In this document: positions 1-9,032 of the stretch, one piece after another
How the letters are laid out: every line of letters begins with the position of its first letter
How positions within the stretch are numbered: the stretch's first letter is position 1
Assembly: GCA_016124755.1 (NCBI GenBank)
Contig: WGNA01000011.1
Coordinates: 182,688 to 246,687 of the forward strand
Direction of reading: 5' to 3'
DNA from: Bacteroidota bacterium
GTDB lineage: Bacteria; Bacteroidota; Bacteroidia; NS11-12g; UBA9320
DNA length: 64,000 nucleotides
Translations under genes and position numbers: made by a program
The notes under the pieces: model-generated
What the model was told of the DNA's origin: nothing
Seen by the model: only the letters and a program-made list of their open reading frames with translations
Databases searched by the model: none

Positions 1-2
1 AT

Positions 3-3000
3 GTTCGGGTGAACGGAGAGTTAATGTTACCGGGTTCCATAATGCAATATGTTCCGTATGCCCGGGTTGCCGAATCAGCTTTGAATGTGGCGAATGACAA
101 GGTGGATGATGCCGATGCCGATCCGTTAAATGAAATTCAGAAAATTTCCATTCATGCTGACTCTATTTTTCTGGAAAACGGCGGATTTGTTATTATTCCA
201 AAGCAAAAAGGCGAAGTCGGATTTCAAAATAATTCCCTGACTTCCCCTTCCGATACGCTTGATTTCTCAACCGCATTCTGGTCAACCGGGGGAAATGTGG
301 CCGATTCAGGATTTTCTATCGGAACATTAAACAATCAACCGGTAGTGTTTTTAAGACAAGGTTTGCCAATCGGAATTTTAAATGAATATTCACTTTACCT
401 CGGGCATAATTCTTCTGAATTTATTGGTAAGCAAGGGCAAAATATTGTTTTGGGAAATAATGGGCTAAGCATGGCCAATTCCAGCAATAGTAATTCGGTA
501 ATCGGATATTTAAATCTCGGTAAAGCAGTTACGGCAACAGCAAATGTTTCGGTAGGTAATTTCTCACTTACGAATGCTAAAGCCTCTTTATACAACGTAT
601 CGATTGGAGTTAGTGCAGGGGAGAACGATACCGTTTCAACGGAGAATGTTTATGTTGGTTACCGCGCAGGTGAAGGTACCAAAAGCAAAATCTCCAGAAA
701 AAATGTAATGATTGGTTCTCAATCCGGGCTACAAAATGAGGGAGATCAAAATATATTTATTGGGTATGGAGCAGGCTTCAATGATACAGCGTCAAGCAAT
801 ACCCTTGTAATTGGATTTCGCGATTATCGGGGTGAATTAATACGCGGAAATTTTCAGGATCGCACGCTCGCTATTAATGGATCACTCACAATAGACAGCT
901 CCTACACCTTCCCTAAGACGGATGGATCAAACGGGCAATTCCTTGCAACAGATGGTTCCGGCAACGTTTTCTGGAAAGATGTAACGGGGGTTCAGGTTAA
1001 AAATGATACGGTTATTTCCGGCAAAGACACAGTTTTCCTTTCATCGTATTCTGTCTGGAAAAATGATGGTCAATTAGTTACCGTGAAAAAATGGGATGAT
1101 GATATTAATCTGGTGTTTGGCGCGGATTCTATAAATAACAATCCCGCAAGTACGGATGACAACAGCCGGCTCATGTACATTAAAAATAAAGCGGCATTCC
1201 GCTCTGGTTATGCATCTGCCGGACAAAATAACAATGACAGCATTGGTGTATTTTCTTTTTCATCCGGTTATGATAACAAAGCAACATCAGCGGGTACCGT
1301 TGTTACGGGAGGTTATTTAAACGAGGCCACGGATTCCTTTGCGGTCGTTAGCGGAGGAAGTCTGAATAAGGCGACGAATAATTTTTCGATTGTGGGTGGC
1401 GGTGTGCTCAATACATCAGAGGGAGTGTATTCCGGAGTTCATTCCGGATTAAATAATAAAGCCACTGGGAATGCCTCCGCTGTTCTTGGCGGTACATACA
1501 ACAAGGCTTCCGATACATTATCGGTTGTTGGCGGAGGTATTTCCAATGAAGCTTCAGCTTATGCCAGTGGAGTTTTATCCGGATCCAATAACGTGGCTAA
1601 AGGCCGGATGTCGGTTGTTGGCGGGGGAAACAACAACAGTGCGGAAGGTGTTAATTCCACCATCGCAGGTGGTAACAGCAATGTATCGAAAGGGAACACC
1701 GGAACCATTTCGGGCGGATATGCCAATGATGAAATCGGAGCTTATAATACCATTGGGGGCGGATACGAAAATCAGGTTGAAGCGGATTATGCCGTGATCA
1801 GCGGGGGTATTTCCAATCAGGCACTGGGTTTGGGTTCATCTGTTTCCGGAGGTTATCTCAACGAAGTCCGCGACACTCTTTCTTCTGTCAACGGCGGATT
1901 AAAAAATCTGGCAATGGGGGATTACGCAACCGTTGGAGGCGGTTCCTTTAATCAGGCGGTTGGGCGAAACGTTGCAATTGCCGGTGGAGACTCAAATACT
2001 ATTGGCGGGGATTATTCTTTTATCGGTTCGGGTAAAAGCAATTCAGCCAATTCAGATTACAACTCCATTGGAGGAGGACGGTACAACCACGTCAACGGTG
2101 ATTATTCTGCTGTGAGCGGAGGTTTGGTAAACATTGTTTCTGGTCAGTACAACTTTGTAGGAGGTGGAGATACCAATGTTATTCAGGGTACATCTTCCGT
2201 AATTTCCGGTGGTCGTTCAAATGCCATCGTTTCAAAATATGCAGTAATTCCGGGAGGTTATGCGAACGGTGTTTTGGGTGAATACGGTTTTGCCTCCGGC
2301 CGAAACTCGTTGGCCGCTTCTTATGGTGAAGTTGCTCTGGGGTATTACAACACGACGTATTCACCGAAAAGCACATCTTCTTTAGACACGAACGACAGGC
2401 TTTTTGTTATCGGAAACGGAACTGCAGCCAATCGCCATGATGCATTGGTGCTCAGCAAAAACAATCATCTTCATCTCAATGGAAATATGTCGTTGTCGAA
2501 TGGAAGTGATACCATTTTCTATCCCGCCTTTGATGGAAGCAACGGCCAGGTTCTCACAACCGACGGAAGCGGAAAATTATTCTGGACGAATTCATCAGGC
2601 GGAGGAGCATCCGGAGCTTTTGTAAATGATTCATCGCGCATTTATGTTAAAGATCATTCGGACTCTCTGATCTTCATCTTTGGAGCTCAGGCCATTGACA
2701 ATGATCTCAACAGCAGCAGCGATGATTCCCGGTTGATGTATGATACCCGAAATGCTTCACTCAGAGTTGGAAAAGATGCATCCGGACTTTGGAATAAAGA
2801 CAGCATTCAGATTGAATGCACTTATATTTTTGGAAAATCAAATCAGGTTTTAGGAAATTTTAATTCGATTCTCGGTGGTGAATCAAACCGCACCGGAGAT
2901 TATGTTCAGTTCGGATTTATTGGCAACGGAATTTACAACACCATTTCAGGAAGTTCCAGTGCAGTAATTACCGGTTCTAACAACAATGCCGGTGGATACG

Positions 3001-3989
3001 CAAGTTTGATCGGAAGCGGAGATTACAACACCGTTCAATGTGAATACGGAGTAATTGTGGGTGGAGTGAACAACGAACTCTATGGAAATCTGAATTCCAT
3101 TCTGGGCGGAAGCTATCATTTTCAAAATACGTATGCAGGTGTTATAACCGGCGGTCTCGGACACAAACTGGTAAATGATTATGGTTTTGTTGGTGCCGGA
3201 TCTCAGAATTACGACTCCTCTTATTTCGGGGTAATTGTGGGTGGAAGCAACAACTATATGATTTCCGAATACGCAACCATTGTTAACGGCGACAGCAATT
3301 ATGCAATGGATACAGCGACCTTTATCGGAGGTGGAAACAACAACATGGCTTTGCGTTACGGAGCATTTATTGCAGGTGGAGATTACAACAAAGCTTACGG
3401 TAAGTATAGCACAACCGGTAGCGGAAACGGATTGATTGCCCAGAGTTATGGTGAAACTGTTTTCGGAAGTTTTAATGACACGGCAACATCTTGGAACGCT
3501 AATGGGATTACCTCTGGAAATCGGTTGTTTGTTTTAGGAAACGGATCGGCTTATTCTTCCCGATCCTCTGCATTCGTGGTTTACAAAAACGGAAACGCAC
3601 TTTTATCCGGAACATTAACACAGAGTTCAGATGCCCGGCTTAAGAAAAATATTACTCCGATTCGATCTGCTTTAACCCGCATAAATGCATTAGAAGGCGT
3701 TAACTACAACTGGAACGGACTCCGAAATCACGACACGAGCGCGGTTCAATATGGCTTTATTGCCCAGCAGGTTAGAGAAGTGCTTCCGGATCTTGTGCAG
3801 GAAGATGATGAAGGATATCTGTCTGTGAATTACACATCTCTTATTCCGGTTTTAGTGGAGGCCATTAAAGAATTGCAGCAACAGAATAATGAACTTTCAA
3901 ACACCAATTCGGAATTGAGAAATCAGGTTACAACCAATACCGAAAGACTCGAAGAAATTCTGAAAATGTTGCAGTCTGCCAATCAATAA
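3..3989 (+). CDS. Trimeric adhesin-like head-repeat protein with C-terminal S74 self-cleaving chaperone (5' partial)
   Basis: A probable surface fibre. The frame is open to the left window edge and no signal peptide is visible, so the real start lies upstream; the GTG at position 9 is only an in-frame codon. Two long stacks of short G-G-x-x-N-x-A repeats (roughly residues 415-765 and 935-1145) resemble YadA/hemagglutinin left-handed beta-roll heads. Each stack ends in a similar 'GNRLFVLGNG' type module. The C-terminus (about residue 1205 on) has the S74 peptidase hallmark 'SSDARLKKNI', then 'YGFIAQQV' and a coiled coil. S74 domains in phage tailspikes trimerise the fibre and cut themselves off. 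No T9SS sorting domain is seen. The small T9SS protein starts 10 bp downstream, so the two are probably co-transcribed. The family call is strong; the cell-surface role is inferred. Confidence 0.85.
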   Translation, partial: VRVNGELMLPGSIMQYVPYARVAESALNVANDKVDDADADPLNEIQKISIHADSIFLENGGFVIIPKQKGEVGFQNNSLTSPSDTLDFSTAFWSTGGNVADSGFSIGTLNNQPVVFLRQGLPIGILNEYSLYLGHNSSEFIGKQGQNIVLGNNGLSMANSSNSNSVIGYLNLGKAVTATANVSVGNFSLTNAKASLYNVSIGVSAGENDTVSTENVYVGYRAGEGTKSKISRKNVMIGSQSGLQNEGDQNIFIGYGAGFNDTASSNTLVIGFRDYRGELIRGNFQDRTLAINGSLTIDSSYTFPKTDGSNGQFLATDGSGNVFWKDVTGVQVKNDTVISGKDTVFLSSYSVWKNDGQLVTVKKWDDDINLVFGADSINNNPASTDDNSRLMYIKNKAAFRSGYASAGQNNNDSIGVFSFSSGYDNKATSAGTVVTGGYLNEATDSFAVVSGGSLNKATNNFSIVGGGVLNTSEGVYSGVHSGLNNKATGNASAVLGGTYNKASDTLSVVGGGISNEASAYASGVLSGSNNVAKGRMSVVGGGNNNSAEGVNSTIAGGNSNVSKGNTGTISGGYANDEIGAYNTIGGGYENQVEADYAVISGGISNQALGLGSSVSGGYLNEVRDTLSSVNGGLKNLAMGDYATVGGGSFNQAVGRNVAIAGGDSNTIGGDYSFIGSGKSNSANSDYNSIGGGRYNHVNGDYSAVSGGLVNIVSGQYNFVGGGDTNVIQGTSSVISGGRSNAIVSKYAVIPGGYANGVLGEYGFASGRNSLAASYGEVALGYYNTTYSPKSTSSLDTNDRLFVIGNGTAANRHDALVLSKNNHLHLNGNMSLSNGSDTIFYPAFDGSNGQVLTTDGSGKLFWTNSSGGGASGAFVNDSSRIYVKDHSDSLIFIFGAQAIDNDLNSSSDDSRLMYDTRNASLRVGKDASGLWNKDSIQIECTYIFGKSNQVLGNFNSILGGESNRTGDYVQFGFIGNGIYNTISGSSSAVITGSNNNAGGYASLIGSGDYNTVQCEYGVIVGGVNNELYGNLNSILGGSYHFQNTYAGVITGGLGHKLVNDYGFVGAGSQNYDSSYFGVIVGGSNNYMISEYATIVNGDSNYAMDTATFIGGGNNNMALRYGAFIAGGDYNKAYGKYSTTGSGNGLIAQSYGETVFGSFNDTATSWNANGITSGNRLFVLGNGSAYSSRSSAFVVYKNGNALLSGTLTQSSDARLKKNITPIRSALTRINALEGVNYNWNGLRNHDTSAVQYGFIAQQVREVLPDLVQEDDEGYLSVNYTSLIPVLVEAIKELQQQNNELSNTNSELRNQVTTNTERLEEILKMLQSANQ

Positions 3990-3999
3990 TTCAACAGCT

Positions 4000-4461
4000 A
4001 TGAAAAATACGTTCATAATCGCCACAATAGGTTTTTGTGTTTGGGTCGGTTCCGGATTGGTACAGGCCCAAACCCTGAGCCGATATGCGATCAGCTCTTT
4101 TGGATATGAAAGTGTAGAACTTAGTGTAACCATGGGAGAGGTTTTAACAACGGCAAAAGACACCGGACTTTGTGCGGGATTTCAGCAACCCTCGGTTCAG
4201 ATTTCGGATGTGATCGTTCCCATTACACGGGATCAAAATATCAAATTGTTTCCCAATCCATCAGGCGGACAATTCACCATTACATCATCACAAAAGGAAG
4301 AAATTAAAATTGTTATTTATGGAGCGGATGGAAGTCTGCTTGAAGATAAGAGCATCTTTCCCGGTAACGAATTATCTGTGGATTTGCCAACCGGTATTTA
4401 TATCTGCCTGATTATTCAGAATAATTTAACACGAACCGAACGGCTTGTAATCGTTCGTTAA
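4000..4461 (+). CDS. Small T9SS type A sorting-domain protein
   Basis: A 153-residue exported protein. It has an N-terminal signal peptide ending near 'GLVQAQ', then a short conserved segment (GYESVELSVTMGEV...GFQQP) often seen in small Bacteroidota surface proteins. The C-terminal T9SS sorting domain starts at 'KLFPNPSGGQFTI' and ends in a basic 'ERLVIVR' tail. Such proteins are exported by Sec, then moved through the outer membrane by the type IX system and anchored or released. Nearly the whole protein is signal peptide, short core and sorting domain, so it may act as a surface anchor or partner rather than an enzyme. It sits 10 bp after the S74 adhesin gene, which has no sorting domain of its own, so a partnership is possible but unproven. 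Confidence 0.85.
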   Translation: MKNTFIIATIGFCVWVGSGLVQAQTLSRYAISSFGYESVELSVTMGEVLTTAKDTGLCAGFQQPSVQISDVIVPITRDQNIKLFPNPSGGQFTITSSQKEEIKIVIYGADGSLLEDKSIFPGNELSVDLPTGIYICLIIQNNLTRTERLVIVR

Positions 4462-4543
4462 TAAGCCTTTACATGTAAAATCGAAGTCTTTAGTTAAAGG
4501 TCTTCCATACAAATGGCCTTATTTTGCCGCCTTGCGAAAGGCC

Positions 4544-6232
4544 ATGCTTAAAAAACTCCTTTTCATTTTCTTTTCTTTATGGATTAATGGAATTGCTTTA
4601 CCTCAAAGTGAATTGTACAAGCAGGTAGAAAAGGATCTGGAAATCGCAAACAAGAAAATGACTTCCGGATCTCCGAAGGAAGCGCGAAAAATTATTGACG
4701 AAAATCTCAAGTACGCGGTTGAACACAAAGACCGGGAAGCGGAAGTGCTTGTTTTGGAAAGGTTAGCTATCTGGTATCTTTTTACCGGAGAAACCGATGA
4801 AGGAATAAAAACCCTTACCAGCGGAATTAATAAGGCGGGCAAACTACAAGACAGTTCAAGACTTGCCGTATTGTTAGAAAATCGGGCGTATGAATATGCC
4901 CGATTGCGGAAGTTTGATCCGGCGATAAAGGACATTTTGAGAGCACAGCACATTTTTGAAGTGTATCATGATACCGTGAATATGCTGGCCGGATTTAATT
5001 CGATCGGGTATGTATTCGCACGCGCCAATCGCCAGATGGAAGCCGAACCTTATTATCAGAAGGAACTGGAAATCGCGAAAAAAGCAGACAACGAAGAAGA
5101 AATTGCGGATGCACTCGATCATCTGGCGGAGTTGCATGATGTTACCAATACACACATCGGCTTGTTGAAGAATTATCAATTAAAGAGTATTCCCTCATTT
5201 CGGAAATTCAATAATTACGAACGCCTGATAACAGCATTAGAAAGGCTATCAAGAGTATATCTGAAAGAGGAGAAATACGATTCTGCGGAATTGCGAATTG
5301 TTGAGGCTTCTGCACTTTTAAATAAAATTAACGATGAAGGATTGAAACAAACTGTGAACCTCACATCTTCCTCTGTTCATCTTTTTCGGCATCAATTTAA
5401 AAAGGCAGTGAAAGAAGCTAAATCCGTTGTAATCTGGGCTAAATCTAAAAATAAGCGCACCGAACTGCGAAAGGCCTATGGAAATCTGAGTACGGCATAC
5501 GCGAGTTTGAATCAATTTGATTCGGCTTATCGCTATCTCACTTTATTAAAAATGGAGGAAGACGCATTTAAAGAACAGGAGGCAGCGCGAAAATTAGCGG
5601 AACTTCAGCAGCAAAAAACCGATTTGCAGGAGGATTTATCGGAAGCCAGAAGCGGACATAAATCGATGCGTTCGCTGATGTGGGTGGCAATTGTGTTGAG
5701 TGTATTTCTGGTTCTGGCCGGAGGATGGTTGGTACGCAGAAAATATTTTTCGGAGGTGAAAGTGCTCAAGACATTAGAAGTTGAACAAAACATCATTCAC
5801 AACGAGACAGATGATTTTCTGAAAATTATTAGTTCACTCGACGAGAAAGGATATTGGGAGACTTCGATGAATGCTCTTCCGTTAACCTCGATTTTGGAGC
5901 GACTTGAAAAACGGATTCAGCGGGAAAATAAACTTCATACCGATTGGCAATTCGATACAATTAAAATTCAGACTCCGGTTGCATTACATTACGCTTTAGT
6001 AAGAATAATCGGAGATACTGTACCCGCAAAACCGGAATCCGGATATGTACACCGAATGCAATGCGAGTCTCTGCAGGATTCGGTTTTATTGTCGATAAAA
6101 GTTCCGGTTGGAGAAATGAATAATCGTCAAATACACAAATGGGTTAAGATCACCGGAGCTTCGGAGAATATTTCCATTGAGGGAGATTCGGCAATTATAA
6201 GAATTGAGTTCCCCAACAAATCATACGTGTGA
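4544..6232 (+). CDS. TPR-repeat exported protein with one membrane helix and a degenerate kinase-like tail
   Basis: I chose the ATG at 4544 over the TTG at 4532 because it gives a clean signal peptide (MLKKLLFIFFSLWINGIALP). The body (about residues 30-340) is built of helical TPR-like repeats, followed by a charged coiled-coil stretch. One transmembrane helix lies near residues 376-397 (WVAIVLSVFLVLAGGWLV), then about 165 cytoplasmic residues. This is the layout of Bacteroidota TPR histidine kinases, where periplasmic TPRs sense and a cytoplasmic HisKA/HATPase signals. Here I see neither an H-box nor clear N/G boxes, so the tail looks like a degenerate or non-catalytic ATPase-type domain. 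The stop overlaps the next gene's GTG (GTGA), suggesting translational coupling. Function unknown. Confidence 0.75.
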   Translation: MLKKLLFIFFSLWINGIALPQSELYKQVEKDLEIANKKMTSGSPKEARKIIDENLKYAVEHKDREAEVLVLERLAIWYLFTGETDEGIKTLTSGINKAGKLQDSSRLAVLLENRAYEYARLRKFDPAIKDILRAQHIFEVYHDTVNMLAGFNSIGYVFARANRQMEAEPYYQKELEIAKKADNEEEIADALDHLAELHDVTNTHIGLLKNYQLKSIPSFRKFNNYERLITALERLSRVYLKEEKYDSAELRIVEASALLNKINDEGLKQTVNLTSSSVHLFRHQFKKAVKEAKSVVIWAKSKNKRTELRKAYGNLSTAYASLNQFDSAYRYLTLLKMEEDAFKEQEAARKLAELQQQKTDLQEDLSEARSGHKSMRSLMWVAIVLSVFLVLAGGWLVRRKYFSEVKVLKTLEVEQNIIHNETDDFLKIISSLDEKGYWETSMNALPLTSILERLEKRIQRENKLHTDWQFDTIKIQTPVALHYALVRIIGDTVPAKPESGYVHRMQCESLQDSVLLSIKVPVGEMNNRQIHKWVKITGASENISIEGDSAIIRIEFPNKSYV

Positions 6233-7011
6233 TCATCGAATATCTCTGGTTGTTTGCTCTTCTCGCCTTAGTGGCGGAAATTATGGGAACCGTTGGTGGT
6301 TTTGGTTCGTCGTTATTCTTTGTTCCGATGGCCGGTTATTTCCTGGATCTTCACACAGTGTTGGGAATTACCGCACTCTACCATGTGATGAGTAACCTCA
6401 CGAAAATCGGGTTTTTCCGACACGGCTTTGATAAAATGCTGATTCTGTACATCGGAATCCCATCTGTAATAATGGTAATAATCGGAGCCTGGCTGTCTCA
6501 GTTTTTAGGGGCTAAAAATCTGGAATTGATTTTAGCTGTTGTATTGATTTTACTCAGTGTTTTATTTCTGATTTTCGATCGGTGGCAAGTTAAACCCACG
6601 AAGTTCAATGCCGCATCCGGCGGAGTTTTATCCGGATTTTTAGCCGGACTGATTGGAACCGGCGGAGCGATCAGAGGTATGGTTTTAACTTCATTCCGAT
6701 TCAAAAAAGAGGCATTTATTGCGACCTCTGCCGCGATTGATCTGGCGATTGATGCTAGCCGGAGTGTGGTTTACACGGCCAACGGGTATGTGCATGTGCA
6801 CGATTTGTATCTGATTCCGGTCTTGCTCGTTGTCAGCATTGTCGGCACCTGGATCGGTAAAAAATTATTAAATCATATTTCCGAAACACAATTCAGAAAA
6901 GTGGTATTGATTTTAATTCTCGCAACCGGATTATTTACTCTTCGCAAAGCCTTGCTAACGAATTCGAACATAATTCATCAGCAATTAAACGAAATAATAA
7001 TTGACAATTAG
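6229..7011 (+). CDS. TSUP (TauE/SafE) family sulfite/anion exporter permease
   Basis: A 260-residue integral membrane protein with about seven to eight hydrophobic helices in two halves. Each half carries a G-rich signature (VGGFGSSLFFVP near the N-terminus and GFLAGLIGTGGAIRG in the middle) typical of the TauE/SafE (TSUP) family, which exports sulfite, sulfoacetate or other organic anions. The substrate cannot be read from sequence. The start is GTG at 6229, overlapping the TPR gene's stop by 4 bp; no in-frame ATG precedes the first conserved helix. The 3' end overlaps the convergent DUF3052 gene by 4 bp. Family confidence is high, substrate unknown. Confidence 0.85.
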   Translation: MIIEYLWLFALLALVAEIMGTVGGFGSSLFFVPMAGYFLDLHTVLGITALYHVMSNLTKIGFFRHGFDKMLILYIGIPSVIMVIIGAWLSQFLGAKNLELILAVVLILLSVLFLIFDRWQVKPTKFNAASGGVLSGFLAGLIGTGGAIRGMVLTSFRFKKEAFIATSAAIDLAIDASRSVVYTANGYVHVHDLYLIPVLLVVSIVGTWIGKKLLNHISETQFRKVVLILILATGLFTLRKALLTNSNIIHQQLNEIIIDN

Positions 7012-7406
7012 GGGTTATCCTGAATTCTTAGTACTAACGGAATCACCAATTTTAGCGCCGACCAGGTTTCGTCTACCGAGCACACTTTAATATCTACAAG
7101 ACCAATCTGCAATGCATATTTCCGGATGAGATCTTCGTTAACATCGGAACTGCGTTTCGAGCTTTTCTTCGGCCAGCTCACCCAGATCATTCCGTTCTGA
7201 TAAATGCGTTTTCGGAGTCGAATCAATTGGTTTTCCAATCCGTCAGCTTTTTCAGCAAAAACATGAATGAAATTTAGTAAATCCGGGCTTCCGGAATTAA
7301 TGATTAAATCAATCGGAACATTCCCCAATAATTCAAAATAATTCTCCGGAGCGTTGATAAGCTCAATTTTATATCCGGGTTTTATTCCAAGCTTTTTTAA
7401 TAACAA
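7008..7406 (-). CDS. DUF3052-like protein
   Basis: A soluble protein of about 132 residues. The N-terminus (KKLGIKPGYKIELINAPENY) and the central 'NGMIWVSWPKKSSKRSSDVNED' match the DUF3052 family, small proteins of unknown function that often follow K-L-G-I-K-x-G. The start is uncertain. No in-frame ATG exists before an upstream TAG at about 7440, so translation begins at TTG 7406 or at a rarer codon slightly upstream. The family usually has a few residues before 'KLGIKPG', which fits a start near 7406-7421. It is convergent with the TSUP gene. Function unknown. Confidence 0.75.
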   Translation of the reverse strand: MLLKKLGIKPGYKIELINAPENYFELLGNVPIDLIINSGSPDLLNFIHVFAEKADGLENQLIRLRKRIYQNGMIWVSWPKKSSKRSSDVNEDLIRKYALQIGLVDIKVCSVDETWSALKLVIPLVLRIQDNP

Positions 7407-7548
7407 AACAAAAGTGAAAATCTGTCCGTCTACGCTAAGCTACGGCGGAATAAAATACGAAAATCGAATTTACCAAAACCCTTACTTCAATTAATTTTTA
7501 ATTCTTAATTGCACTTGTGCTCTGGCGACTTTGGCCAAGAATTAAATT

Positions 7549-8910
7549 TTATCCCCCAACATAATGTTTGAAAAACAACGGAATGGTTTCGATGCCTTTC
7601 AGGAAATTAAATATTCCGAATTTTTCATTTGGAGAGTGAATCGCATCGCTGTCTAATCCGAATCCCATCAGTATGGATTTAACACCCAAAACATCTTCAA
7701 ACAAAGCAACAATCGGGATGCTGCCACCGCTGCGTGTTGGAACCGGTTCTTTGCCAAAACTTTCTTTTAAAGCCGCGACCGCAGCAAGATAAGCCGGAGA
7801 ATCTGAGGGCGTAACGTACGGATTTCCTCCATGATGCCGCGTTACCTTAACCGTTACCGAAGGCGGAGCAAGTTGCTGGAAATAATTGGTGAACAAATCT
7901 GCGATCTTCTCCCAGTTCTGATTCGGAACCAATCGCATCGAAATTTTTGCAGACGCTTTCGAAGGCAATACGGTTTTGCTTCCTTCTCCTGTGTAGCCGC
8001 CCCAAATTCCGTTTACATCTAGAGTCGGACGAATACCGGTTCGTTCAATTGTAGAATATCCGGCTTCACCCATCACGTCATTAATTTTTAATTCATTTTT
8101 ATATTCTTCCAGATCAAAGGGAGTTTTGGCCATTGCTGCTCTTTCCTCCGCAGAAAGTTCTAAAACATCGTCGTAAAAGCCGGGAATGGTAATATGTCGG
8201 TTTTCATCGTGCAGAGCAGCGATCATTGTGCAAAGAACATTGGCGGGATTGGCAACCGCACCCCCATAAACTCCGCTGTGCAGATCGATACTCGGACCAG
8301 TAACTTCAACCTCCATATACGTTAACCCGCGAAGACCGACATCCAGAGAAGGCGTGTCGTTTGCGATCATGGATGTGTCTGAAATGAGAATTACATCACA
8401 GGCGAGTTTCTCTTTATTATTCCGGCAAAAAGTTCCGAGGTTTACAGACCCCACTTCTTCTTCGCCTTCGATCATAAACTTTACGTTGCATGTGAGTGAA
8501 TCGGTTTGCATCATGGTTTCGAATGCTTTCACGTGCATATACACCTGACCTTTGTCGTCACATGCACCACGAGCGTATATTTTACCATCGCGAATGGTGG
8601 GTTCAAACGGAGGAGTATCCCACAGGTTGTCGGGAACCGAAGGCTGCACATCGTAATGTCCGTACACCAAAACCGTTGGCAAAGCGGGATCAATAATTTT
8701 GTCTCCGTACACAATCGGATGACCGGCGGTTTCTTCTATGGAAACATTATCTGCACCAGCGATTTTTAATTTGTTGGCAACATATTCTGCAGCCCGTTTT
8801 ACATCACCGGCAAATTTGCTGTCGGCACTTACGGAAGGTATCCGCAACCAGTCGAATAATTCATTGAGAAACCGTTCCTGATTTTTATCGATATATTCTT
8901 TTTGTGTCAT
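7549..8910 (-). CDS. M20 family dipeptidase
   Basis: A 453-residue cytosolic metallopeptidase of family M20 (CNDP/PepV-like). Metal ligands are recognisable in order: His in 'YGHYDVQP', the bridging Asp in 'GACDDKGQ', the catalytic/ligand Glu pair in 'EGEEEVGS', Asp in 'ISDTSM' and the C-terminal His in 'DAIHSPNEKF'. A lid/dimerisation domain lies between about residues 195 and 345. The length is normal for the family, and the ATG at 8910 gives the usual N-terminus (MTQKEYIDKNQERFLNEL). It probably hydrolyses dipeptides during peptide scavenging. It is a single gene with about 120 bp of upstream sequence shared with the divergent T9SS gene. Confidence 0.92.
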   Translation of the reverse strand: MTQKEYIDKNQERFLNELFDWLRIPSVSADSKFAGDVKRAAEYVANKLKIAGADNVSIEETAGHPIVYGDKIIDPALPTVLVYGHYDVQPSVPDNLWDTPPFEPTIRDGKIYARGACDDKGQVYMHVKAFETMMQTDSLTCNVKFMIEGEEEVGSVNLGTFCRNNKEKLACDVILISDTSMIANDTPSLDVGLRGLTYMEVEVTGPSIDLHSGVYGGAVANPANVLCTMIAALHDENRHITIPGFYDDVLELSAEERAAMAKTPFDLEEYKNELKINDVMGEAGYSTIERTGIRPTLDVNGIWGGYTGEGSKTVLPSKASAKISMRLVPNQNWEKIADLFTNYFQQLAPPSVTVKVTRHHGGNPYVTPSDSPAYLAAVAALKESFGKEPVPTRSGGSIPIVALFEDVLGVKSILMGFGLDSDAIHSPNEKFGIFNFLKGIETIPLFFKHYVGG

Positions 8911-9032
8911 GGGATTTGAAATTGGATGGCAAATAACGTGTATCTGCTTTTGTTATGCACGGTTCAATACAATTTCATCTGTGATGGTTATATGACGCAA
9001 CCTATAGACGAGTTCGTGTCTTTACATATACC

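Noticed and set aside
3-3989. Prophage tail-fibre region
   Set aside because: The S74 domain is phage-like, but no other phage gene (capsid, portal, tail, integrase) is in the window and neighbours are ordinary Bacteroidota genes.
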